Shown here in pieces: positions 19,284 through 27,494 of a stretch of DNA of 64,000 nucleotides (the stretch's first letter is position 1; every line of letters starts with the position of its first letter). The notes below the pieces were generated by a model. It saw only the letters and a list, made by a program, of their open reading frames with translations, made no database searches and was not told where the DNA came from. The translations under genes and the position numbers were made by a program. Origin of the DNA: an uncultured Acidobacteriaceae bacterium (GTDB taxonomy: Bacteria; Acidobacteriota; Terriglobia; Terriglobales; Acidobacteriaceae); the NCBI GenBank assembly GCA_903911925.1, contig CAIWFH010000008.1:1-64000 (forward strand), read 5' to 3'.

Positions 19284-19919
19284 GTGACAGATCTCAAGAA
19301 GCTGCACGATGCAATTTTGACCGGCAATGCAAAGGCTGCCGGGGAACTCACCAAGGAGGCTCTCGCCGAGGGCGCCAATCCAGCCGACCTTGTGGCCAAC
19401 TACATGATTCCTGCCATGGACGAAGTGGGCAGCCTCTTCGAGGCGGAAGAGTACTTTGTGCCTGAACTCCTGCTGGCCGGCCGCGCCATGAAGGCGGCGC
19501 TTGAATATCTGCGCCCGCTGCTGGCCGCTTCCGGCGCCAAGCCTTCGGGCAAGGTCGTCATCGGCACCGTAAAGGGCGACCTGCACGATATCGGCAAGAA
19601 CCTCGTTGCCGCCATGCTTGAAGGCGCAGGCTTTGAAGTTACCGACCTCGGCACTGACGTCTCGCCCGAGAAATTCGTCGAGGCGGTCAAAGAAAAGAAC
19701 GCGAACATCGTGTGCCTGTCTGCCTTGCTCACCGTCACCATGCCGGCCATGAAGACCACGCTCGAAGCCCTTAACGCCGCGGGCGTTCGCGACAGGGTAA
19801 AGGTAATGATCGGCGGTGCTCCCGTAACTGACCAGTACGCCCGCGAAATCGGGGCCGACAGCTTCAGCGAGAACGCCAGCGCTGCCGTAGCCACAGCGCG
19901 CCGTCTCGTATCTGAATAG
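19284..19919 (+). CDS. Corrinoid (B12-binding) methyltransferase cognate protein, MtaC/MtbC-like
   Basis: 211 aa; GTVKGDLHDIGKNLVAAMLEGAGFEVTDLGTDV (DxHxxG cobalamin-binding motif) plus helical cap domain. Confidence 0.94.
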   Translation: MTDLKKLHDAILTGNAKAAGELTKEALAEGANPADLVANYMIPAMDEVGSLFEAEEYFVPELLLAGRAMKAALEYLRPLLAASGAKPSGKVVIGTVKGDLHDIGKNLVAAMLEGAGFEVTDLGTDVSPEKFVEAVKEKNANIVCLSALLTVTMPAMKTTLEALNAAGVRDRVKVMIGGAPVTDQYAREIGADSFSENASAAVATARRLVSE

Positions 19920-20066
19920 CGATAACTTGCGGCAACCGCTCCCCATTCAGGGGGGGTGGTTGCCATCGTAAAGACGTGTGGGCCCAGTCAATGCCGGGAG
20001 CCGCCGCCATGACACGCCTTCGGTTTTTGAAGCACCCCCGGCAGGAACCGCGTTCTGGAGGCCCAT

Positions 20067-22070
20067 GTGAGTATCTGTCCTTTTTCTAAAATGCAGCATA
20101 GCCGCACGTATTCCGCATTATCCACGTTCATCATTCTTGTTCTGGCCTTCTCTGCCGCGGCTTGTGTCGCGCAGAAAAAGACCGTCGTCCTTGACGGCCA
20201 AAGCGCCGGCCGCACCTTTGACGGATTGGGCGCTCTCAGCGCCGGAGCATCCACCAGGCTTCTGGTGGATTATCCCGAACCGCAGCGCAGCCAGATTCTC
20301 GACTACCTTTTCAAGCCCGCTTATGGCGCGGCTCTGCAGCATCTCAAGGTCGAGGTCGGCGGCGACGTCAACTCCACCGATGGCTCCGAGCCCAGCCACA
20401 TGCGCAGCCGCACCGACCGCGACTACACGCGCGGCTACGAGTGGTGGCTCATGGTCGAGGCGCGCAAGCGCAATCCCAACATCATTCTCGACATCCTTCC
20501 CTGGGGCGCGCCCGGCTGGATCGGCAATGGCAAGCTCTATTCGCCTGATATGGCCGAGTACATGGCAGACTTCATCGACGGCGCCAAAAAGACCTACGGC
20601 CTCAACATCAGCTACGCCGGCATCTGGAATGAAACCGTCCATGACACCGAATACGTCAAAGAGCTTCACCGTGCGCTGGTGCGCCATCACCTGGATACCA
20701 AGGTAGTGTGCTGCGATCTGTACGTTGGAGAAAGCAAACAGCAGTGGATCGTCGCCGACGAAATGCTCGCCGACCCCGAACTGAAAGCGGCCGTCTATGC
20801 GATCGGCGTGCACTACCCGCTTGAGAACGGAAAAATCACCACCACCGATGCGGCAAGAAAATCCGGTAAGCCCCTCTGGTCCAGTGAAGACCAGCCTAAC
20901 AGCGGCGGCGGCCCGATTCTGCAGCGCACCTGGCAGGTAGGCGGCCACATCCTGGCCCATGTCTATAACCGGAACTATCTTGAAGGTTCCATGACCAAGA
21001 CTGAGATATGGAGCCCCATCACCTCGTACTACGACATTCTCGCCGCGCCGAACTCGGGTCTCATGTACGCGAACACGCCCTGGTCGGGATACTACGACGT
21101 GCAATCCACCATATGGGTCACCGCGCATACCACGCAGTTTGCCCAGCCCGGCTGGCAGTATCTCGATGCGTCCTCAGGCTACATGCCCGAGAAAGGCACG
21201 TACGTAACGCTCAAGTCTCCCAATCAAAAGGATTGGAGCATCGTTCTGGAGACCATCGACGCGAAACAACCGCAAGCGATCAGCTTCAACGTCGCTGGCG
21301 GTCTTTCAACCGGTGCCATCCACATATGGGAAACCAACGGCGCCAAAACATTTGAGCACGTGGCCGACGTAACCCCGAAAGACGGCGCCTTCACGTATAC
21401 ATTTGAGCCGGAGTCGCTCTACTCGCTCACCACCACCACCGGCCAGAACAAGGGCACCGCGCAACCGCCAGCGCAGAAGCCTTTCCCCATGCCTTACGCC
21501 GATGATTTCGAGAGCACCCCGCTGGCCCGCGCTCCCAAGTACCTTTCAGACCAGGACGGCGCCTTTGAGGCTCAGCCCTGCGCCGGGCGCAGTGGCCGTT
21601 GCCTGGAGCAGGTGATCACCGAGAAGCCTATTCCATGGAGTCCGCTGCCTGATCCTTTCACGCTTGCGGGCGATATCGGCTGGACCGACTACACAGTCGC
21701 CGCCGACTTCGCGAATCTCGGCGGCGGCCCTGTCACCCTCCTCGGCCGCATCGACACATCCGATGTCTTTTCTGGCGACAAGGCGCAGTACCCCGGTGCC
21801 TACATCCTCAGCATCGAGCCCGATGGCGCCTGGAAGCTCGTCTCCGCCGCTTTCAAGAAGCCCCTGGATCAGCTGGCCGCGGGCAAAACCGCGCTCACCC
21901 CAGGCACATGGCATCATTTCGCGCTCGCATTCAACGGAGCCGAGATTACCGCCAAGCTCGATGGCGCGCAGTTGGCCACCGTCAACGATTCTTCGCACAC
22001 CCATGGAATGTTCGCCGTGGGAACAGGCTGGAACAAGGCGCAATTCGACAACCTCGCCGTAACAAAATAA
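20067..22070 (+). CDS. GH59-like galactocerebrosidase/beta-galactosidase
   Basis: GRTFDGLGALSAGASTRLLVDYPEPQRSQILDYLFKPAYGAALQHLKVEVGGDVNSTDGSEPSHM...RGYEWWLMVEARKRNPNI closely resembles GALC; signal peptide; C-terminal lectin-like domain. Confidence 0.9.
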   Translation: MSICPFSKMQHSRTYSALSTFIILVLAFSAAACVAQKKTVVLDGQSAGRTFDGLGALSAGASTRLLVDYPEPQRSQILDYLFKPAYGAALQHLKVEVGGDVNSTDGSEPSHMRSRTDRDYTRGYEWWLMVEARKRNPNIILDILPWGAPGWIGNGKLYSPDMAEYMADFIDGAKKTYGLNISYAGIWNETVHDTEYVKELHRALVRHHLDTKVVCCDLYVGESKQQWIVADEMLADPELKAAVYAIGVHYPLENGKITTTDAARKSGKPLWSSEDQPNSGGGPILQRTWQVGGHILAHVYNRNYLEGSMTKTEIWSPITSYYDILAAPNSGLMYANTPWSGYYDVQSTIWVTAHTTQFAQPGWQYLDASSGYMPEKGTYVTLKSPNQKDWSIVLETIDAKQPQAISFNVAGGLSTGAIHIWETNGAKTFEHVADVTPKDGAFTYTFEPESLYSLTTTTGQNKGTAQPPAQKPFPMPYADDFESTPLARAPKYLSDQDGAFEAQPCAGRSGRCLEQVITEKPIPWSPLPDPFTLAGDIGWTDYTVAADFANLGGGPVTLLGRIDTSDVFSGDKAQYPGAYILSIEPDGAWKLVSAAFKKPLDQLAAGKTALTPGTWHHFALAFNGAEITAKLDGAQLATVNDSSHTHGMFAVGTGWNKAQFDNLAVTK

Positions 22071-22107
22071 CAAGAGAACTCCGCCCGACGGAGTCAGGGA
22101 GCAACCA

Positions 22108-24609
22108 GTGATTGACCGCAGGGATTTTTTGAAGGCCGGCGCAATGGCAGCAACAGGCACCCTCTTGGCGCGCGCCCAAAAGACGCAGACCAAGGGCACA
22201 TTGCGCTGGGTCTCCATTGAAAACAACGCTCCCGATGGAATGAAGACCCGGCTGGCCGCGACAGAGTTGGCGGCCGGGCTGAAGGCCATCGGCGTTGTCC
22301 CTGAAGTCTCCATGGTCAACGAAGAACACCCGCGCGAAGGGAATGTGCACTTCGTCCTGTCGGTTGAGCCGGGGCGGTTCAAGGGCCACGAAGAGTACGA
22401 AATCAGCGCCGCGGGCAGGCGGGTCCTGCTCACTGCAGCCTGTGACCAGGCGCTTCTGTATGCCGTCTTCGACTTCCTCGAGCATCAGGGCGTCATCTTC
22501 GGAATCGATGGCGACACCCAGCCGCTCGATCCGGTTGCCGCTCTTACGGTGCCCGCGCCGCAGGAGCCATGGACCGTATCCCCCAGCTTTGCCGTCCGCG
22601 GTCTGCTGCCCTGGCCGGACTTCCTCAACTGCATCAGCATCTATAACGACGAAGATTTCAAGGCGTACTTCGCCAACATGCTTCGCATGCGCCTCAACAT
22701 GTTCGGCATGCACGCCTACACGCAAAACGATCCGCTGGCTGAATCTTACCTTTCGTTCGATTTCGCCGGCGCGGGCCATCGCGCCGCGCTTGAAGACTCC
22801 ACAATGACCAGTTGGGGCTACCTCCCCCAGCGCACTTCCACTTTCAAAATGGGCGCCGCGCAGTTCTTTGACCGCGAGACCTTCGGCGCCGACGCAACAC
22901 GCCTTGCCGCAGACAACTGGGATATCGCCGACCGCACCACCAAGATGCTGCGCACGGCTTTCGAATTTGCCTCCACGCTCGGCATTCGCACCGGCATCGG
23001 TTTTGAGCCGTACCAGAATCCAACTGAGATTGTGCGCGCCCTTCCGCCGGAATCAAAATCGCATCCCGGCGGACTCGTGGAATCCGCCATTGGCAAAGAC
23101 CTGTTGGAGCGCCGCCTTGCCGACCTTCTTGAGCGCTATCCCATGGTTGACTACGTCTGGCTTTGGGAAGATGAAGGAGCCAACTGGGATAGCCGCACAA
23201 AAAACATCCCCCTCTCCGTAACGCCCTTCAAGCAGGCCCACGACTTCCTGCGCCGCAACGCTCCAAAAAAGCAGCTTGTGCTGGCCGGCTGGGGCGGCGT
23301 GGTCCGCAACTTCCAGTCGCTCCACCAGCGCCTGCCCGGCGACATCGTATTCGCCGCTCTAAGCAACACGCTCGGCTGGGACCCGGTCAGCGAGGAATAC
23401 GGCAAGCTCGAAAGCCGCGAGCGCTGGCCCATTCCGTGGCTTGAAGACGATCCCTCCATGTGGATGCCGCAATTTCGCGCCAGCCGCTTTGAGAGCGACA
23501 TGAAGCGCGCCAAGAGCTTCGGCTGCCAGGGAATGATGGGCATCCATTGGCGTCATCGCATTGTTGACCCGACGGCAACCTATTTCTCGCGCGCTGCCTG
23601 GAACCCCGCGCTCACCGCCGCCACACACTACCAGGACTTCAGCGCCTCGCTCATCTCCCCAAAGCGCGCCAAAAACATGGCTGAGCTCTTTGCCGATTGC
23701 GATCAGAACCGAAAAATCTCTTCCACGTTCCGCGGCGCCTACGGCAAGGACGGCTTCGCTGTGCAATCTGAACTCACCGGCGATTACGACGAAGCATTCA
23801 CATACGAAACCAGCCAGCCGGACCCTGCTGTTCTCCCCTCCCAGCGCCAAATTGCCGAAGATTTCAAAAGGCTAATGCTCGAAGCGCCCTCAGCCACGGA
23901 GAAAGAGCGCATTGGCTACTTCTCCGGCTTTGTTGGCCTCATGGTTCCCTACTGCGACGCGCTCGACCTGGCGCACAAACTCGGCGGCGTGCTCACGGCG
24001 GCAACAAAACTGCGCGCCGACGGCAAAGAGGAAGACGCGCGCAAGCTGGTGCTGCACGATGGCGTGCCGCTGTGGCTCACCATGGCGCCGCTGGTGCGGC
24101 AGACCATGCTGACCTTCGAGAACATCGCCACCACGCGCAACGACCAGGGCCAGCTCGCCTCCATGCAGAACAAATTTGTCCGCATCTCGCTTGAACGCCT
24201 GCGCCTTTCAATTAAAGAGTTTTTGGGCGAGCTGCCGGCGGAGATGACTCACGCCTACGATGCCGCAACCACCCCCAAATCTGCCCTTTCCACGCGCATT
24301 TTTCTGCCCACACGCCCATCGCTTCTCGCAGCCGGCGACTCGGCTCGCATCTTCATCGTGGTGCCCAGCGAAGGAAGAGTGACTGAAGCGCACCTGCATG
24401 TCCGCATAAACGGAATCGGCGATTGGGCCAAAAAGTACGCCACGTTGGCCGGCCGCCATGTTTACGAGGCGCAACTCGGACCGTTCGCCGCAGGAACCTC
24501 GACTGTGGAGTATTGCGCATCGGCGACTTTTATGGGCGAGGAAGAGACATTCTCTGCCCCGCCTGAAGTGCCAAAGCACGTCTACAGGCTCAACGTGATT
24601 GCCGGTTAG
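22108..24609 (+). CDS. Tat-type exported putative glycosidase (alpha-glucuronidase-like N-terminal architecture)
   Basis: 833 aa, MIDRRDFLKAGAMAATGTLLA leader; GH67/GH115/GH20-domain-2-like N-terminus (LLYAVFDFLEHQGVIFGIDGD); family assignment weak. Confidence 0.5.
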   Translation: MIDRRDFLKAGAMAATGTLLARAQKTQTKGTLRWVSIENNAPDGMKTRLAATELAAGLKAIGVVPEVSMVNEEHPREGNVHFVLSVEPGRFKGHEEYEISAAGRRVLLTAACDQALLYAVFDFLEHQGVIFGIDGDTQPLDPVAALTVPAPQEPWTVSPSFAVRGLLPWPDFLNCISIYNDEDFKAYFANMLRMRLNMFGMHAYTQNDPLAESYLSFDFAGAGHRAALEDSTMTSWGYLPQRTSTFKMGAAQFFDRETFGADATRLAADNWDIADRTTKMLRTAFEFASTLGIRTGIGFEPYQNPTEIVRALPPESKSHPGGLVESAIGKDLLERRLADLLERYPMVDYVWLWEDEGANWDSRTKNIPLSVTPFKQAHDFLRRNAPKKQLVLAGWGGVVRNFQSLHQRLPGDIVFAALSNTLGWDPVSEEYGKLESRERWPIPWLEDDPSMWMPQFRASRFESDMKRAKSFGCQGMMGIHWRHRIVDPTATYFSRAAWNPALTAATHYQDFSASLISPKRAKNMAELFADCDQNRKISSTFRGAYGKDGFAVQSELTGDYDEAFTYETSQPDPAVLPSQRQIAEDFKRLMLEAPSATEKERIGYFSGFVGLMVPYCDALDLAHKLGGVLTAATKLRADGKEEDARKLVLHDGVPLWLTMAPLVRQTMLTFENIATTRNDQGQLASMQNKFVRISLERLRLSIKEFLGELPAEMTHAYDAATTPKSALSTRIFLPTRPSLLAAGDSARIFIVVPSEGRVTEAHLHVRINGIGDWAKKYATLAGRHVYEAQLGPFAAGTSTVEYCASATFMGEEETFSAPPEVPKHVYRLNVIAG

Positions 24610-24626
24610 AAAGAAATACGCCCGCA

Positions 24627-24842
24627 AGTAAACGGGGATGATTTCCACAAAAGCTGGGTGCCCCATCCTTGTGACGTACTTGTTCTTGTCACAAGGGTGG
24701 GATACCACAAACCTCGATATAACCGTTCTTCACGAGTAAACGGGGATGATTTCCACAAAAACTGGGTGCCCCATCCTTGTGACGTACTTGTTCTTGTCAC
24801 AAGGGTGGGATACCACAAACCTCGATATGCCCGATCTTCAGG
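24627..24842 (+). repeat. Two tandem near-identical 108-bp units, each with an internal hairpin
   Basis: Copies 24627-24734 and 24735-24842: agtaaacggggatgatttccacaaaa(g/a)ctgggtgccccatccttgtgac...gtcacaagggtgggataccacaaacctcgatat. Confidence 0.95.
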
Positions 24843-24951
24843 AGCAAACGAGGCCCAGCCGACCGGACCCGCGCGAACTGTCGGTTTTGATTGAAAAATG
24901 ACCGCAATACTCCAATTCAAGCATTCACTTGCGCGAGTATGGCGATTACAA

Positions 24952-24986
24952 TTGACATCAATATCCTTTTACGGTCCAATGGACCG
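24952..24986 (+). promoter_or_regulatory. Possible promoter with overlapping palindromic operator upstream of GH3-1
   Basis: TTGACA (24952-24957), 17-bp spacer, TCCAAT (24975-24980); perfect palindrome CGGTCCA-A-TGGACCG at 24972-24986. Confidence 0.45.
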
Positions 24987-25087
24987 CGAACATAAAGGCG
25001 CCGGGATGTTCGATTCGCAGCCCTTGCTATGCGGGAAGTTGCCACGCGGACCGATTCGCCGGCATCGCTTGAGGGAGATGCGCCGTC

Positions 25088-27301
25088 ATGAAATTTCCGT
25101 TTGCAATTTGCCCGTCTGGTAAGAGAATTTCGCTCATCCTGGGCGCCGCCTGCCTGTTTTTCTTCACCCAGGCTCCGGCCCCGGCACAATCCGCCCCCGC
25201 CAAGGCCCAGGCAGCGCCTGCTGCTAAAGCGGCAAAAGCTGCGCCTGCGAACCTCGCCCAGCGCCCGTGGATGAACAAGTCGCTCTCGCCCCAACGCCGC
25301 GCCGATCTGCTCATCAAGGCCATGACGCTCGACGAGAAGATTCTCATGATGCATGGAGCGGGGCCCTGTCTCGAAGTCTGGACAGAAAAATGTCCGATGC
25401 CCATCAAGGGCTACATCGGCTACGTGCCGCCCATTGAGCGCCTCGGAATTCCGCATCTCACGCTGGCCGACGGCCGCGCCGGCGTCGGCAACAAGGCCGT
25501 CGACGTAACACTTCTCCCGGCACCCATCGCCGCCGCCTCCAGTTGGGATCCGGATCTGATCAACCAGTTCGGCCATGTGCTCGGAAAAGAGGAGTGGGAC
25601 AAGGGAACCAACGTCACCCTCTCGCCCACCATCGATGTGGTGCGCGTGCCAGAGTGGGGTCGCATCTTCGAGAGTTATGGCGAAGATCCCTACTTCAACG
25701 CCCGCATGGCAGTCGCCGAAATCAAGGGCATCCAGGCCGAGGGCTCCATCGCCGACGCCAACATGTACGTCACCATGCAGCAGGAGAACGACCGCTTCCA
25801 CTCCGACTCGGTGGTAGACGAGCGCACGCTCCAGGAGATTTATCTTCCTCCCTACGCCGCCGCGGTGGCCGAAGCTCACGTCGGCACCTTCATGTGCGCC
25901 TATGTCAAAACCAACGGCGTCTACTCCTGCGAGAACGCGCACCTGCTCCAGGATTTGCTGCGCAAGCAGTTGAAGTTTGACGGCTGGGTCATGACCGATT
26001 GGGGTGCGGCCCACTCCACCATCGACTCGGCAAACAACGGCCTCGACCAGCAAATGCCCGACGATTCCTTCTTCGGCGCGACGCTCAAGAAAGCTGTCGA
26101 AGACGGCAAGGTCACGAATTCAACCATCGACCAGCACGTGCGCAACATCCTCCTGCCCATGTTCCAGCATGCCTTGTTCGACGTGAAGCAGCCGGGCACA
26201 TGGGCGTCGAATGTGCGCAGCCCCCAGCACGATGCCTTCTCGCGCAAGGTCGCCGAGCAGGGCACCATCCTTCTCAAGAACCAGAACGCGCTGCTGCCCC
26301 TGCGCAGTGATGTCTCCATCGCCGTAATCGGCGCCGCGGGCACCACCAAGCCCAAGGCCGAGGGCGGCGGCAGTTCCGACGTGGTCGCGCCGTATGTCAT
26401 CAGCCCACTCGATGGCATCACCAAGCGTGGCAAAGGCAAAATCACCTCCGCCGATGGCAGCGATCTTGCTGCCGCCGCCAGCGCCGCCAGCGCTGCCGAT
26501 GTTGCTGTCGTCGTTGTACGCACCGAGGAATCCGAAGGCGACGACCGCCCCGACCTCAAGCTCCCAGGCAACCAGGATGACCTCATCGCCGCCGTAGCCG
26601 CTGCCAACAAAAAGACCATCGTGGTTCTCGATACCGGCGGCCCGGTCCTAATGCCATGGGTCGATCAGGTGGCCGGCGTTATTGAAGCCTGGTATCCCGG
26701 GCAGGAAGACGGCAATGCCCTCGCCGCAATCCTTTATGGCGATGTGAACCCCGGCGCAAAGCTGCCGCTCACCATTCCCCGCACCGCAGACAAGATTCCC
26801 ACTGCGGCAAAAGAACAGTGGCCCGGAGTCGATGGCCACTCCACTTACACTGAGAAGCTAAACGTCGGCTATCGCTGGTATGACGCCACCGGCACCGACC
26901 CCCTGTTCCCGTTCGGCTTCGGCCTTTCGTATACCACGTTCAAGGTGAGCAACCTCGCCGTCAACTCCAGCGCGGCTCCTGCCAAAGTAGTCGTCACTCT
27001 CAACGTTGCCAACACCGGCAAACTCGCCGGCGCTGAAGTGGCGCAGGTTTACGTCGCTCATCCCGCCGGCAACGGCGAACCGCCTCATCAACTCCGCGCC
27101 TTCGCCAAGGTTCAACTGAAGCCCGGCGAAACCAAACCTGTAACGCTCACCCTCGATGCGCGATCATTCTCCACCTTCGATACCGGCACGCATCAATGGA
27201 CAGTCCGCGAAGGAACCTACGAGATTCTCGCCGGAACCTCGTCGCGCGACCTGCCCTTGCACGCCACCATTACGGTAAAGAAGCCCGTCGCATCCAAATA
27301 G
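25088..27301 (+). CDS. GH3 beta-glucosidase-like protein (copy 1), exported
   Basis: RPWMNKSLSPQRRADLLIKAMTLDEKI...FDGWVMTDWGAAHST...FPFGFGLSYTTF plus C-terminal Fn3-like domain. Confidence 0.93.
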   Translation: MKFPFAICPSGKRISLILGAACLFFFTQAPAPAQSAPAKAQAAPAAKAAKAAPANLAQRPWMNKSLSPQRRADLLIKAMTLDEKILMMHGAGPCLEVWTEKCPMPIKGYIGYVPPIERLGIPHLTLADGRAGVGNKAVDVTLLPAPIAAASSWDPDLINQFGHVLGKEEWDKGTNVTLSPTIDVVRVPEWGRIFESYGEDPYFNARMAVAEIKGIQAEGSIADANMYVTMQQENDRFHSDSVVDERTLQEIYLPPYAAAVAEAHVGTFMCAYVKTNGVYSCENAHLLQDLLRKQLKFDGWVMTDWGAAHSTIDSANNGLDQQMPDDSFFGATLKKAVEDGKVTNSTIDQHVRNILLPMFQHALFDVKQPGTWASNVRSPQHDAFSRKVAEQGTILLKNQNALLPLRSDVSIAVIGAAGTTKPKAEGGGSSDVVAPYVISPLDGITKRGKGKITSADGSDLAAAASAASAADVAVVVVRTEESEGDDRPDLKLPGNQDDLIAAVAAANKKTIVVLDTGGPVLMPWVDQVAGVIEAWYPGQEDGNALAAILYGDVNPGAKLPLTIPRTADKIPTAAKEQWPGVDGHSTYTEKLNVGYRWYDATGTDPLFPFGFGLSYTTFKVSNLAVNSSAAPAKVVVTLNVANTGKLAGAEVAQVYVAHPAGNGEPPHQLRAFAKVQLKPGETKPVTLTLDARSFSTFDTGTHQWTVREGTYEILAGTSSRDLPLHATITVKKPVASK

Positions 27302-27337
27302 GCCCTTAACCGTTTAGTTCGCCACGCCAACTGAGTG

Positions 27338-27363
27338 CCCAGGTCCGGACCTTCGGACCTGGG
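27338..27363. terminator. 10-bp hairpin after GH3-1
   Basis: CCCAGGTCCG-GACCTT-CGGACCTGGG; no downstream U-tract. Confidence 0.45.
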
Positions 27364-27494
27364 ATAGCTCAACCCTCAACATCCAGATCCGAATTAATTC
27401 GTTGAGTAGCGCCGATTCAAGTCCCGCAGATAAGCCGCTGGCACTAGAAGAAATCCAGAACTTCGCCGCGGCTCGAAAAGAAAGATGCAAAGCA

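Noticed and set aside
18909-19946. 345-aa minus-strand ORF
   Set aside because: Antisense to the UroD methyltransferase and corrinoid protein genes, which have clear motifs.
21546-22433. 295-aa minus-strand ORF
   Set aside because: Antisense to the GH59-like gene and the 22108 gene; no recognisable motifs.
24627-24842. Possible CRISPR array
   Set aside because: Only two contiguous 108-bp copies, no spacer-repeat alternation and no cas genes; a tandem duplication of a dispersed hairpin element.
24606-24920. Two ORFs (78 aa plus, 104 aa minus) with internal repeats such as WYPTLVTRTSTSQGWGTQ
   Set aside because: They are translations of the tandem 108-bp hairpin repeats, not genes.
24917-26053. 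378-aa minus-strand ORF
   Set aside because: Antisense to GH3-1 and its upstream region; no motif support.
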